A stretch of 64,000 nt of DNA from Trigonopsis variabilis (lineage: Eukaryota > Ascomycota > Trigonopsidomycetes > Trigonopsidales > Trigonopsidaceae): the NCBI GenBank assembly GCA_003707065.3, contig PPXM03000002.1:1116001-1180000 (forward strand), written 5' to 3'. Under the pieces are notes generated by a model. The model was not told the origin of the DNA. It did no database searches and worked only from the letters and a program-made list of their open reading frames with translations. The position numbers were made by a program, and so were the translations under genes. Shown piece after piece: positions 33,724-45,200 of the stretch; within the stretch, counting starts at the first letter, position 1, and every line of letters begins with the position of its first letter.

Positions 33724-35235
33724 TCACACGTTCTTGTATTTTGGTGCGACGGTTCTCCAGGTCTTGAAAAAGGTAGAGAAGAAGACCAGAGCCAGCCAAG
33801 GATCCTTACTTCCAGTTGTGGCGGAAATCGAGTGCATTGCCATCTGAGGGATTCCCATATCAACAGTTCGAGCCCCAGTGATTGCGCTCATGATGGGACC
33901 GATGCTTGAGCCACTTGGCTCGCCATTTGGGGCCTGAAAAATTTGTAGATTGTAGTTGATGAGCTGTGCGATATCTTGAATAATCGAGTAGCCAACTCCA
34001 TCCGTAGCAACATCAAGGTGAGGATCATGTTCTACAGTCATGCCCACATTTAACCGAGGCGAAGTGGATGGACTGTAGGCACTGATGAAGTTTGGGTTCA
34101 CCGCATGCGTACAGTCAGCAGAGATAATTAGTGATTTCGCCCATACCTCGGCGACTGAAGACAAATGCTCAGGATCGAGCGCTTTCAAACAGCGGTCGAC
34201 ACAGCTATGCAGCAGGGTGCCAAAAGCACCTTGTCGAGTGACGCTTCCAATTTCCTCATTATCAAATAGGACGACCATGTTCATTCCTTTACCGGCATCT
34301 TTTGTATTCGAGGAAAGCAAACCGTCAACTGCGGGAAGACAGCAAAGTCGGTCATCCAACCTCGGACAAAAGAGAAACTCTCTGCTCAGGCCACCAAGTG
34401 TTCCAAATTGAGCGCTCACCAGCTCTAGTTCTATATTTGCAATCTGATCAAGGTTAATTTTGAGAGCGTCACAGACTACAGCAAGCAGTCGTGGGTTATG
34501 TTTTCGCACTAAGGAAGATAAATGGGTATCTGATTCAAGCTCTTCAATAGAGCGAAGACCAAGCCTTTTCATTTGGGTCTCTAGGGCCCTAAATCTCGTG
34601 GATTCAAGGCCAATAATGGGAACCATTCTGCTTTCCTGATCGAACGGATCTTCTGTCGGCTTTGCAAGATAAGACGGTAATGTGGGGACTTTCCCAATTG
34701 GTTCTTTGATGTAGAGTAGTCGATAGATGAGCTTGCCATTCTCTTTAACCAAGACTCGCCCAGCCAGCGCAAGATCCCTATCCCACCAAGAAGAACTTAG
34801 CCCGCTAGCATATGGTGCCACCGCTAGTCTAGTGTATCCTTCTTCAGGTTTCACTTTGGAGACTGGCTTTAATTTACTTGTCAAAGCATCAATGTGGCAT
34901 CCAATGACCCCTAGACCAGATCCTGGCTCATATTCATTCCCCACAACAAACATGCAAAGCGCCGATCCATTTCTGACCGTAAAATATTTCCCTCCAGGTA
35001 CGATCTCGTCGTCCCATTCATCTCGTTCAGACAAATATTTATATCCTGCCAACAACAACTTCTTGGTCAAAAACTCGGTCGCATGAAAGGTCGTAGGACA
35101 AGTATTGGTAAAATCTAGAAAGGTCTGTCCATACTCCAAGTCTTCGCTCTTGATCCGTTTAATGTAAGCCGCTGTCAGGCTGACAGGAGCATCGATATCC
35201 TTCTTCCCTGGCTCTACTTTGGCTCGCCTGGGCAT
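33724..35235 (-). CDS. M18 aspartyl aminopeptidase, copy 1 (Ape1/Lap4 type)
   Basis: 503 aa, one exon. Metalloprotease of clan MH, family M18. Zinc-site motifs are GCHIDALTSK (His), CPRLDDRLCC (Asp) and VVLFDNEEIGS (Glu-Glu), with the C-terminal SAISGTG-like stretch replaced here by MAMHSISATTG. FLDFTNTCPTTFHA near residue 40 is the Ape1-type start of the catalytic fold. These enzymes release N-terminal residues and, in yeast, Ape1 reaches the vacuole by selective autophagy (Cvt pathway). The N-terminus is short (about 35 residues), and a yeast-style propeptide is not evident. The next gene is a clear paralogue on the same strand, 350 bp away. Confidence 0.92.
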   Translation of the reverse strand: MPRRAKVEPGKKDIDAPVSLTAAYIKRIKSEDLEYGQTFLDFTNTCPTTFHATEFLTKKLLLAGYKYLSERDEWDDEIVPGGKYFTVRNGSALCMFVVGNEYEPGSGLGVIGCHIDALTSKLKPVSKVKPEEGYTRLAVAPYASGLSSSWWDRDLALAGRVLVKENGKLIYRLLYIKEPIGKVPTLPSYLAKPTEDPFDQESRMVPIIGLESTRFRALETQMKRLGLRSIEELESDTHLSSLVRKHNPRLLAVVCDALKINLDQIANIELELVSAQFGTLGGLSREFLFCPRLDDRLCCLPAVDGLLSSNTKDAGKGMNMVVLFDNEEIGSVTRQGAFGTLLHSCVDRCLKALDPEHLSSVAEVWAKSLIISADCTHAVNPNFISAYSPSTSPRLNVGMTVEHDPHLDVATDGVGYSIIQDIAQLINYNLQIFQAPNGEPSGSSIGPIMSAITGARTVDMGIPQMAMHSISATTGSKDPWLALVFFSTFFKTWRTVAPKYKNV

Positions 35236-35586
35236 TTATGGAATTGGAATTAAGCAGAATGGGTCTAGCACCAAAAGTCCCCACACCGACCCATTCAACC
35301 TCTTTAAATTGTAGTTGTGGTGGGTCGCTGGGAGATGCCCGGGGACTACAATGAAGAACAAAGAGCAACGCGACATAAGAATCCAGCACTTTAAAGACAA
35401 CCAGGTACGCCTAGATGTAGGATGCCTATATCTTGTCATTAAATTGGCAATTGAAGTGTAGTATGAGAAGACATCAGATTGGACACATCTATGTATAATA
35501 CGCATGAGAGGTAAAGTAAAGGTAAACTATTCAGGAATGAAGCAACAGTCAATGGAACACCGACTTTGGCCATTCGCAGAAGTTGA

Positions 35587-37167
35587 CTAATGCAAATCGA
35601 CAAAATTCTTATCCACCTCAAAATATAAATCAAAAAAGCTCTTGAAAAACTCCTTGCCCAGATAAGGGTCTTGGCTCCCAGTCACTGCTGAGATTGAATG
35701 CATTGCCAATTGGGGCATTCCAACGTCAGCACATCGCATGCCCGTAGCCGCTGATAGCATAGGGCCTATGGTTCCTCCAGAGGGGAAATCGTTTCGTACA
35801 TGAAAAGTCTGAAGGGAATTCTTGCCTCGCCTTGCGATCTCCTCGATCACTGACCATGAAGTTATATCTGAAGCTGTCCGACAGCTTGCATCGAGCTTGA
35901 CCGTCATACCAACATTCAGATGGGGCCGGTGGTGTTCAAGGTAACATTCAACAAAATTAGGATTAACCGCATGGGTCACGTCTGCAGATAGCAAGAACGA
36001 GTTTGCGTAAAACTGTGAGGGCGAGGATGCACGGTCTGCATCAAGGGCTGATAGCGTCCTTGAAAGGACCGATTGGAAAAAAGTGCCGCCCGCTCCCATT
36101 CTTGTTTTGCTGCCTATCTCTTCATTGTCGAAAAGAGCAACTCCAACTATACCATTTCCTTCATAGGAGCTTTCTAATAAACCATGCACTGCCGCAAAAG
36201 AGCAAAGACGATCGTCTAGTCGTGGGGAAAATATGAAATCGCGGTCAAGACCGCCAAAGGTAGCATGCTGGGCGTTGACCAACTCCAGTTCAACATTAAC
36301 CAGGTCATCAACTGGAACACCAACTTCTTCTGCTACCCTTGCCAGTAGTCTAGGGTTGTGTTTTTGAAACAGATTAATCGGTCCCTGAGATTCAGAGAAC
36401 CCAAGGGACTCCAAGATCTCGCGATCACGGCTCGACTCAAGTCCTATGATCGGTACCATCTGAGTCTCTTGATTAAACGGTGGCTCTGCCGCTTTTCCAA
36501 AATGCTCAGCTAGCGATGGAATCTTCCCAATTGGCTCCTTAACATGCACTAGCCGGCCCCTCAAAGAACCATCGCTCTGTCGCACAAGAACGCGACCAGC
36601 CAAACACAGATCTCGGTCCCACCATCGGTCACTCAACGCTCCTCCGTAAGGGGCCACCGCTAACATTGTATAGCCTTCTATAGGATCCTTCTTCGAGATT
36701 GGTTTCAGCTTAGCAGTCAAGGCATCAACATGACATCCCGTAATTGCACATCCATTTCCAGGTTGATAATCAGACCCGATAGACAAGGCAATTAAACCAG
36801 TACCATTTCTAGTCACCAGATACTTCCCACCGGCCTTTATGCGATCTTTCCAGTCCTCTCGTTCATTCACAATCTCGTATCCTCCATCGACAAGTTTGCT
36901 CTTGAAATACTCAACCGCGTGGAACGTCGTGGGACATGTGTTTGTGAAATCGATAAACGCCTGGCCAAACTCTTCCGCAGCCTCAAAGCCATCAACGTCG
37001 TGACCTAGTTCCTTGGCACATCTCGTCAATTGAGTTCTGAGGCTATCCAGAGATACCGAATCGCCAGTTTTTCGGGCCTTATCGATTGTAGACAAAGCCT
37101 CTGTTAGTTCCTGGACTGCAAATCGTCCGGAGTGATACATCAGAGACTGTTCTGACACCGCAGACAC
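35587..37167 (-). CDS. M18 aspartyl aminopeptidase, copy 2 (Ape1/Lap4 type)
   Basis: 526 aa, one exon, tandem to and in the same orientation as the previous gene. Same motifs: FIDFTNTCPTTFHAVEYF, GCHVDALTAK, FSPRLDDRLCS, ALFDNEEIGSKTR, and MAMHSISAVTG near the end. The N-terminal 70 residues form a helical extension (QELTEALSTIDKARK) absent from copy 1 and closer in position to the propeptide of yeast Ape1, which drives its assembly and autophagic delivery. The two copies are diverged well beyond a recent duplication. Which one is the vacuolar cargo is an inference: this copy, from its N-terminal helix. Confidence 0.93.
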   Translation of the reverse strand: MSAVSEQSLMYHSGRFAVQELTEALSTIDKARKTGDSVSLDSLRTQLTRCAKELGHDVDGFEAAEEFGQAFIDFTNTCPTTFHAVEYFKSKLVDGGYEIVNEREDWKDRIKAGGKYLVTRNGTGLIALSIGSDYQPGNGCAITGCHVDALTAKLKPISKKDPIEGYTMLAVAPYGGALSDRWWDRDLCLAGRVLVRQSDGSLRGRLVHVKEPIGKIPSLAEHFGKAAEPPFNQETQMVPIIGLESSRDREILESLGFSESQGPINLFQKHNPRLLARVAEEVGVPVDDLVNVELELVNAQHATFGGLDRDFIFSPRLDDRLCSFAAVHGLLESSYEGNGIVGVALFDNEEIGSKTRMGAGGTFFQSVLSRTLSALDADRASSPSQFYANSFLLSADVTHAVNPNFVECYLEHHRPHLNVGMTVKLDASCRTASDITSWSVIEEIARRGKNSLQTFHVRNDFPSGGTIGPMLSAATGMRCADVGMPQLAMHSISAVTGSQDPYLGKEFFKSFFDLYFEVDKNFVDLH

Positions 37168-37248
37168 AAAGGCGGGGCAAGGTCAACTGTTTGGCCACTA
37201 CTACCTAGGACCGGCTTTATCGTGACGTAACGCTGTATGTAACCAGAA

Positions 37249-37412
37249 GCAGCGTTCTACCGGCATGTGCCCTGACTGCTTGATCATGGTCAGAGGAAGT
37301 CTTATCTCCTTGATAGGATAATGTTACCTATTACGGCTCGGGTTGCGTGATTTATCAAGGAGTTGAGAATTCCTCTGACCATGATCGTGTGCTCAGGCAC
37401 ATAGGCACTGCT
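37249..37412. repeat. Intergenic inverted repeat (about 65-bp arms)
   Basis: The left arm 37249-37315 and right arm 37353-37412 are near-perfect reverse complements. The core GATCATGGTCAGAGGAA matches exactly, and CTCCTTGATA/TATCAAGGAG closes the stem. The loop of about 37 bp holds a smaller stem (TAGG...CCTA). It lies just upstream of the second aminopeptidase gene, so it might affect that promoter. Confidence 0.8.
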
Positions 37413-38128
37413 CCTTGCTACAAGATAGGTATTGGCTTGACTCTTCCGAGAACGGCAACGACAGAAAGATAAGACTGAATGGGATCGCTCTATAATGAAT
37501 GAGATGCAATTGCCCACTAGTACTATTACTTTTAGGGTCGAAAGGTATGTAAAGAGAGTGGAAACATGTGGGGAAGTTTCTGTGATACTTAGAAAGTTGG
37601 ATCTCGGTTTGGGAAAGATTTCTTTCCCTTGGGCACGTTTACTAGATCAGCTTCATCAACAAGCTGACCTAGCAAAAATATTCTCGATCCTGAGGAATAC
37701 GTATATTCGAAAGGGAAGTAATAGTGAGATACGTTTCCACGTCTTATTCGTTACCATTGTCTCTGCCTATATAGTTCTTCTCGAATCTTTATAGATTAAT
37801 ATTCATAGAGCCCGATCACCGGTGAAGTCTCGTGCTGATCACCGAGAAAGGCATCTCTTTCTTCCAATGACGGAAAGAGTAATCACCCGTAACAGGTGTC
37901 ATATGACCTATCCATGACTAAATCTCCCAAGATAATTTGAAATCTCTCACCAGAGAGATTTCAATCATAGATAGATAGCTGTATTTTAATTCTTTTCACT
38001 CAGATAAACTATCCAGACCAACTTTATCTGAGTTCAGGCAACATTGAAGAATCGTCACGCGAGTTCCGGTCGGCCACGTGACATGTCTGATATCAATCTG
38101 ATAATCGGCCCATCTACCAACCTGTCAT
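37413..38128. other. Intergenic region with small hairpins
   Basis: No supported gene. A 99-codon plus-strand frame at 37495-37794 begins with ATG but has no family signal. Small perfect hairpins occur at about 37947-37976 (TTGAAATCTCTC/GAGAGATTTCAA) and 37999-38035 (CTCAGATAAA/TTTATCTGAG). Confidence 0.45.
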
Positions 38129-40067
38129 ATGTCATCTCAGAGGATGGATAAATGGCGGCTTCAAGCATGGCCTGGCAATTCCTCTCAGGATACAGAACAG
38201 CCTCTTCGAGGCAGTCCTATTAATGACGGGTATGGGTCCGTTTCAGATGAAGAAAATGAGCCCAGTCGGAACCTCGGTTAGTCGAAATAAAACCTTAGTA
38301 CTAATGTCAAAGGGAGCCAGCAAATAGCTTTTGCTCGTCGTCATATTCCAAGTCATTTGTTTAAATATGCTTTTCCTTGTATTTTACTGCTGGCTTTTGT
38401 CATTTCTCTAGATGCACAGACCTCAGTCTTATTGACTCCTTTTGCGACTAGTTCCTTCCAATCTCATTCAATGCTATCTACAGGTACTATATCGCTTTTA
38501 TGCATCCTGCTAATCGTTTTTAGTACAAGTAGTTCAAGCGATTTTGCTCGCCGTGGTTAAGACACCGATGGTAATGACTACGAGCAATGTGTGGAGAAAC
38601 TAACGCTCTTTAGGCTAAGATAGCAGATGTCTTTGGAAGAGCGGAAGCCTTGATTGTCTGTTTTACGCTTTATTTTATTGGATACACCTTGATGGCGTTG
38701 TCCTCCTCTATCTGGGTCTATGTCTCAGCTCAAATCTTCTATTCCTCGGGCTTGAGTGGAATATCTATCCTGCAGCAGATATTCATTGCTGACACGACCT
38801 CTCTCTTGGATAGAGCTGTCTATACAGCTCTACCAGACTTGCCTTTTCTCATTACAGTTTGGATAGGGTGAGTTCCTCATAACGGTTAGTTGTATTAACT
38901 TCATTTAGACCTTTTCTGGCTCGTCTTTTTATAGATCATCTAGGCTGGAGGCTTGGGTACGGATTCTTTGCCCTTATTATCCCTCTCTGCGGCTTACCAT
39001 TGATTCTTATTTTTCATGCCATCGAAAAAAGGGCTAAGCATCTCCTTCGCTCAGATAGTCTTGAGTCCGAGTCATTGTGGGGTGATTTAAAGAGAATATG
39101 TGTTGATCTAGATGCTGGAGGAATCCTTCTATTCATGACATCGTTTACTAACCTTCTTCTGCCTCTCACTTTCTCTTCGCTATTTCCTTCGACACCTACT
39201 TTTGTTTGGTATCTCATAGCAGGTCTGGGACTATCAAGTCTGGGCGCACTGATTCTGTGGGAACGGAGTACACACGTTCCTAATCCCCTGCTGCCTCTGG
39301 ATCTTTTTAAATCAAAGAAAGTCCTAGGATGTTGTCTAGTTCCTTGTATGACTAATATGGGCTTTAGTATTTTTCAATCATATCTCTTCAGTTATCTCAT
39401 GGTGGCAAAAAACTGCCCTTCCGACGTTGCAGGATGGATCACTGAAATATTCTCTTTCTCGTCAACCTTGGCAGCTATTACGTCTTCGTTCTTTATTAAA
39501 AGGTTAGCCTCTTATCACCAGACGGTCCTCCTCGGCGCCTTGATTTTCATTTTTGGTATCGCAGTCATGATGCATTATAGAACCATTGATACATCCAGCA
39601 TCTACTTGATTGCTATACCCCAGGTGCTAACTGGAATCGGTGTTGGCATTGCTAATTTGGCTAGCCAGGTCGGAGTTCAGGCTAACGTTCCTCAATCCAA
39701 GCATGCCCTGGCAACATCACTGTTTCTAAGTATCTTTTCTTTAGGATCGGCTCTGGGCACTGCTCTTTCTGGTCTGGTATGGAGCCGGACGCTACCTAGA
39801 CAGCTAGAAATCAATTTGCCTTCCAATGCTACCGACCAGGTTTCCACCATCTATAGAAGCATAGAGGTAGCACTATCTTATCCTGTGGGCGGTGAGATAC
39901 GGGTGGCAATTGATGAGTCCTACGAAGTTACAATGCAGCGTATTGTCCGTCTAGCTCTACTAGTTGCTCTTCCTTTATTAGGCGGTGTCTTTTTGGCTGG
40001 CAAGAAAAGGCTTGATGTTAATGATAGGCTGGTCCTCCATTATGAAGCGATGGTTCCTCATGAGTAA
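38129..40067 (+). CDS. MFS siderophore-iron transporter (ARN/Str type)
   Basis: Five exons: 38129-38276, 38313-38483, 38524-38570, 38614-38867 and 38909-40067. The introns are 36-43 nt; the sum is in frame and gives about 592 aa. The joins yield AILLAVVKTPMAKIADVFGR, the conserved loop of fungal siderophore importers, then FIDHLGWRLGYGFFA. About 14 hydrophobic segments in all follow a 60-residue polar N-terminus. These carriers take up ferric siderophores by proton symport at the plasma membrane or endosomes. An in-frame ATG five codons downstream is an alternative start. Which siderophore is carried cannot be told from sequence. Confidence 0.85.
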
Positions 40068-40273
40068 TGATATACACACTTTGGTCACGGTTATTATGTT
40101 CGGATGCTTTAGTAAAAATATATATATGGATAATATGATGTATGTCGTAGCTGCCTCCATGCCTGCGTTTCTCTAGACAATTTCTACATGCTGAAGCATA
40201 AAACCAATCTATATATATCAGCAGGGCAATGCCCTAAGTTGCACCCTATTATAGTACACAAAAGAAACCGTCT

Positions 40274-41675
40274 TTAGCTGCGACATCCGTCCACAAGATA
40301 CAGCACAGCAAATAAACCAAAAGCTGCGGCTCCAAAGTAAGTAACTGCTTTGACTGAAATCTTGGAGGCCAGTAGTTTACCTCCCAAGACGGCAGCAAAA
40401 GTGCAGATAGCATGACCAATGATAGCTCCCACGACGACATACCAGTAGTCTTGGCCTGCTGCCATTGCAATGGTGGAAATCTGTGATCGGTCTCCCCACT
40501 CGCCGAAGAAAGTCATGATGAAAGTCTGGACCCAGGCAGGACTGAGAACTAGATAGGCGAGGTTCTGAATGCTATCGCGAAACCGGATAGCAGACGAAAA
40601 GATATTCTTCTTGGAAGCACGCTCAACGACAAAAAAAGATCGATCAAACTCAGCACTTAGCCTTGGGCTGCTAGATGATCTTCGAAGGTTAGGGCCTTTG
40701 TTTCGGTTGGCATTGAACGCCTTCTCCGATTCCCCCGCTTCCAGCGCAGCAGCCTTTTTCTCAATGGAGGCTGAATTCAATTCTGCTTCGACTTCCTGTA
40801 GCTCATCGTCGACACCCATCGAGCGAGGCATTTTAAGGGCTTCAAAGAACATCTTGACGGCAAAGACAGCAAACAACACTCCCGCGGCAAGACATGTGTA
40901 TTCCTTTGTCAACAAAGCAGGGACAGAATGACCCAGGATCGCCGACAAGATGGTCATCAAGAATAAAGCCGAGAAAGCGGACGTGAAAACGGTGGCTCTG
41001 GAATGTTTCATGGCCATTAGAGCAGCAATCAGGAAAGTCTTATCACCAATTTCAGATACAATCACCATGAGAAACGAAAAAGACATGGATTTCCATGCGC
41101 TTTGGAGACTTTGAGCCCCGGTCCGGGATATGGTATTCTTATCATACACGACCGTAGGTTCAGTCTTTGCTTTAGTTTTCTGTTTCTCAGTCGTCGAAGT
41201 TTCCATTTCTTCGGCCACTAACACGTTAGTTTTCTCCTTATCGCATGCACTCACAAGGCACTTCCTCTTGGATGGGCGGCTGCTCCACTCCTTTTGTAAT
41301 ATCGTAATCTGCAGTCTCGGGAGCCGTCTTAAGCTCTGGTTTCTTAGGCAGTCGGTCACTTTCTTTTGTTTTCGAGTCTACTTTGCCTTCCATTCCAAAG
41401 GGATAAGGAGGCTCTTCATCTTCAGTCACTGCTCCTAGCCCACTCTTATCACTAGTCTTAATAGCAGGGGTTTCACTAAGAAGAATCGCTCCAGATTTAT
41501 CTAGACCAGTCAGTCTCTCTTCAGATCACGTCCAGGCAATCCGATCATGTCCCGCCTTTGTGTCTCGAGATTACTTACCGCCTGCAGAATCAATCTTCAC
41601 GCTAGTCGATCCAAACCCAAGAGCAAGAGCTTGTTGCGCAAAATAAGCCAACCAAACCAATTTAGTGATCTTCAT
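40274..41675 (-). CDS. GDT1: Gdt1/TMEM165-family (UPF0016) cation transporter
   Basis: Three exons (41675-41579, 41518-41255, 41217-40274) give about 434 aa. Exon 1 encodes a signal peptide (MKITKLVWLAYFAQQALALG). An acidic, Lys/Pro-rich luminal segment follows. The membrane part has the two family signatures EIGDKT and EWGDRS, one in each half of the inverted repeat of three helices. Gdt1 is a Golgi Ca2+/Mn2+:H+ exchanger needed for glycosylation. The central loop with DELQEVEAELNS is cytosolic. The first intron (60 nt) is longer than most in this window. Its 3' end faces that of the MFS gene. Confidence 0.92.
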
Positions 41676-42221
41676 GATTGAACAGGTTGGCAAGTTGGTT
41701 CTTGTCGCGACGAGAAGGAATGAGTAAAAGGAGCCAGGCGCCCTTAACAATAATTTTTGGGTCGGATGCGTGCCCGTTACCAAGGGGTCTCTAGGTGCAG
41801 GATCGGTGCAGGTCCCAACACAGATGGATTTGGGTTATTATTACACTTGTTCCCAAACGGGAATTTCCTGAACGGGAACAAACAACGTGATAGTTCAGAC
41901 CCGTGATTTTTTTCGTGCTCCTATTAGCCCACCCGGTAATGTAATCAGATAATAACTCCTAATTCATAATCCTGGGCCATTTTTCCTTTCCCTATCTAGT
42001 TATCCAGGACCACGCGCCCCTGGTGCTATGCTCGATTCGTTTTTCTCTAGCGGTCGCTTGGCACATGACAGACGGAAATAAGCTTTCGCCCCACACTAGT
42101 CAATTCTTTGAACACGTTTCGTCTATATAGACAATACGGGCCTTATCCGTGCATATCAATGGCAACCTGTCGGTTCGTTAGCATTAAAGCAAGCTAGTGT
42201 ACATCCTTCCTCACTCCTATC
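41676..42221. other. Intergenic spacer
   Basis: About 545 bp between two minus-strand genes. No gene seen. Confidence 0.45.
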
Positions 42222-45200
42222 CTACACATCATCAAATAATTGCTGAAGATAATCAGCTGGACTCTTTGCGTCCAAATCATCATATTTCTCCCAGTCGGTC
42301 GGCTCGATTGGATGACCCACGTCGTACTCAATATCTGACGATTGTTCGTCTTCAATGTCACGCGAGTCTCCTGTCTCTGCAATGGCCTCACGCATATGTC
42401 CACTGGTCGATGGGCTACTTGATGGTTCAGACCGCAAAGGCGTCTCCATAACTGACGGCTGCTGGCAAGGTTCTCGAGCTGCCATCGCGACTGAGGTCCC
42501 TATATAGTTCTCTGTAATACCCAAGTCGACTATCGTCCGTTCCACATCGGCGGATCTCTCGTTGGTTGACTGTGTTATCTCTGTTTCCCGGGGATGTAAA
42601 CTGACATCGACTGCTATGGAATCACCTGGGCCGCGTTCACTTTCCCTGTCTGCCAGCTCTTGAGATTCACGTAGACCAGAATGCTCCTCCGCTCCTTCAG
42701 ATTCCGGAATGTTTCGAACGAACACTATTTCATCGCTTTCTTGACCTCTTTCATCCTGTACCACTGGAGTTCCCGTGAACCCATCGGGAGCCCTCCCAAT
42801 TTGCTCTTCTGGTGCCTCTTGAGATTCATCTAGAACTGAATCCAGTGAATTCCGTCTATTTTCATACTCATGCAAAGATGCAGGCTGAGATTCTGGACCA
42901 TTTACAGCGGCTGGCAGCTCCTCGACATCAATTTCTAGATGAGTCGCACTTGACAGCTTATTAACGGCAGGGCTTTGATTGGTCAGCACGGTACTGCGTT
43001 CCATCAATGCTTCAGCTGCTTGGATATCTACTTCAGTGACATGTGTCTCACTTATTTGAGATATCTCTTCAGTTTTCTCTTCAAGAGATCTTGAGACCTC
43101 GTCTGATCTAGGCCCTACCTCAGATGGTAAACGTGAGACGTCATCCGAGATTGAAGTCTTCATCATCTCTCTATCTGATGGAGATGCAGGACCATGTATC
43201 TCCGATGCAGCTTGCGATTCTTCCGCGTTCTGAGAACCGCTATTGAGTTCCGACATGTGAAACACTTCCTCTTTGTCAAACTTAGATAGGTTCGTTGCCA
43301 TTAGACTCTCTCCATTTTGATTGTCAATGACGTAGTCAGAATCCCTTAACTCAGACTCAATACTAGCATCTCGAATTGCTTCATTATTCTCGGCCAAGTC
43401 CTCTGCCACATCTTCTCTTGATAATGAGGAACTTGTTCTTAATACAACCTTTATAACATCCAGCTCGTCAGACTCGCTTTCGTTTCGCAATAAGGTAGAT
43501 GACTCCGAGCTGGAGCCTTCTGTTGTTTTCGCTTCATTTATTCCGCTCTCCGCATTAGATGAAGAGTAAACCTGCTTTTCGGAACTTTGCGTACCTTGGC
43601 TAGTCGCATTACCGTCTTCTGCAATTGAATTGATCTCTTGGGTCGCATTGGCGCGATCTTCATTAACGCCAGCCGGCTGAGGAAAATCTTCATGGCCATT
43701 ATTCACGTTGCTCCTAGGAATTGAGTTCAAGTGATTGTTTGTCTCTTCTGGTACCGATGGGATGTCAGGATCACCATAAGGAAACTTCCAAGCATGTTTT
43801 TCGAAATATCTTCTCGATCTTTCTGATAACCATGCGACGTCATCATAACTATAATACTCCCGAAAAGGTCGTAAATTGAGAGAATTTCGGAGACTTTGAA
43901 GACGGATAGACTCCTCTATAAACTGCTTAACCTTTTTATCGACCACTTTCTTACGTGGGAAGGATAGGACTTGAGCTCCATTAAAATCCACGAACGTACC
44001 TTGTGAAGTGGAGACATGGTTTTCTGAGTTGTCATCGTCGTGAAACCTTGCATAACTTGTTTTATTAGCAGTGCCATTTGCAGAAACGGGCTGGTTTAAT
44101 TTCGCCCTGTCAAGGTTCTCTCCATCAGTGGACGTTTCCTCAAGTTGCCTAGCTCCATTGAGTGCAATGGCCGAAGAATACCGGGTTATTGCTTCAGTAG
44201 GGGTAGCAAACAATGGACGACGATGTTGGTAGCTGCTTGATCTTAAGGCCTTTATTTCAGACTCCGAGACCGATTTAGATGTTCTGCTCTCTCCATTCTT
44301 CAGGATGTCTATATCATCGAAGTCTGCAAAATTCGTCGAGTCATCAGTTACTGCAGATATCGAGGTAGCTTTATAAGAAAGATCAGGCGCGTCTTTAGAC
44401 CCATTAACAGGACTGCAAGCTTTAACTTCTTTCCGTTTTTGCGCATCTATAGAGTGCTCCATATCATTATTGCTAGTCATCGTATTCGTTCCCCCATTGC
44501 CGATTGATCCTGCCTCAACTGGTACCTTGGTCTGATGATCAGCAGGAATCTCAGAAATATCAACACTAAGATCCGCTTGAGCCACATTTATCTTGTCAAC
44601 GTGGCTAGTCTCTACATGATGAGAACTCTCATCAGCATGCTGCTCTTCAACATTCTTGGCGGTCTCGGATCGGAACTCAATTCCGGTTTCATCAGTGATT
44701 TGCTTTTCACTCTCTGGTCGCGAATCCTTATCAAGCGACTCAGTTAATCTTTCAGCGCTTTCGAAATTTTCAACATCGTTGGAGAGCACTTGAGAAGGTG
44801 TTCCAGGAATAGGGCCCTCTAAAACCTGTGTCTCATTCGATTCAGCCTGATCAGAGAAGCCTGCTCCTTTTGCTTCTCCTTGAACTTGAGGTTTAAGAGA
44901 TGGGAATGATCCATGAGGGACGGCTTCATCTGCCATGGCAAGAGGGTCGTCTAGAGAACCATTTGTAGAGGTATCAGAAGCTATTTCTTTATTAAATAGG
45001 CTAAGTGCCTGGAATATTTCTGGTCCTGAAAGGACCCGCTCACAAGTCGGGTCAGGCCACCGATTTATAACGTCGGCTCCTCTGGAGAGAGAATTTAAAG
45101 CAGCCTGTGCATCGTTTATGAGAGATCCATAGTTTTTTCCTAGGACTTCTCTACAGCCTTTTTTAGTACTCATTCCAAGAGAGTTTACAAACGTCGGGGA

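Noticed and set aside
37495-37794. 99-codon plus-strand frame between the aminopeptidase and MFS genes
   Set aside because: It begins with ATG, but composition and lack of any domain give no support.
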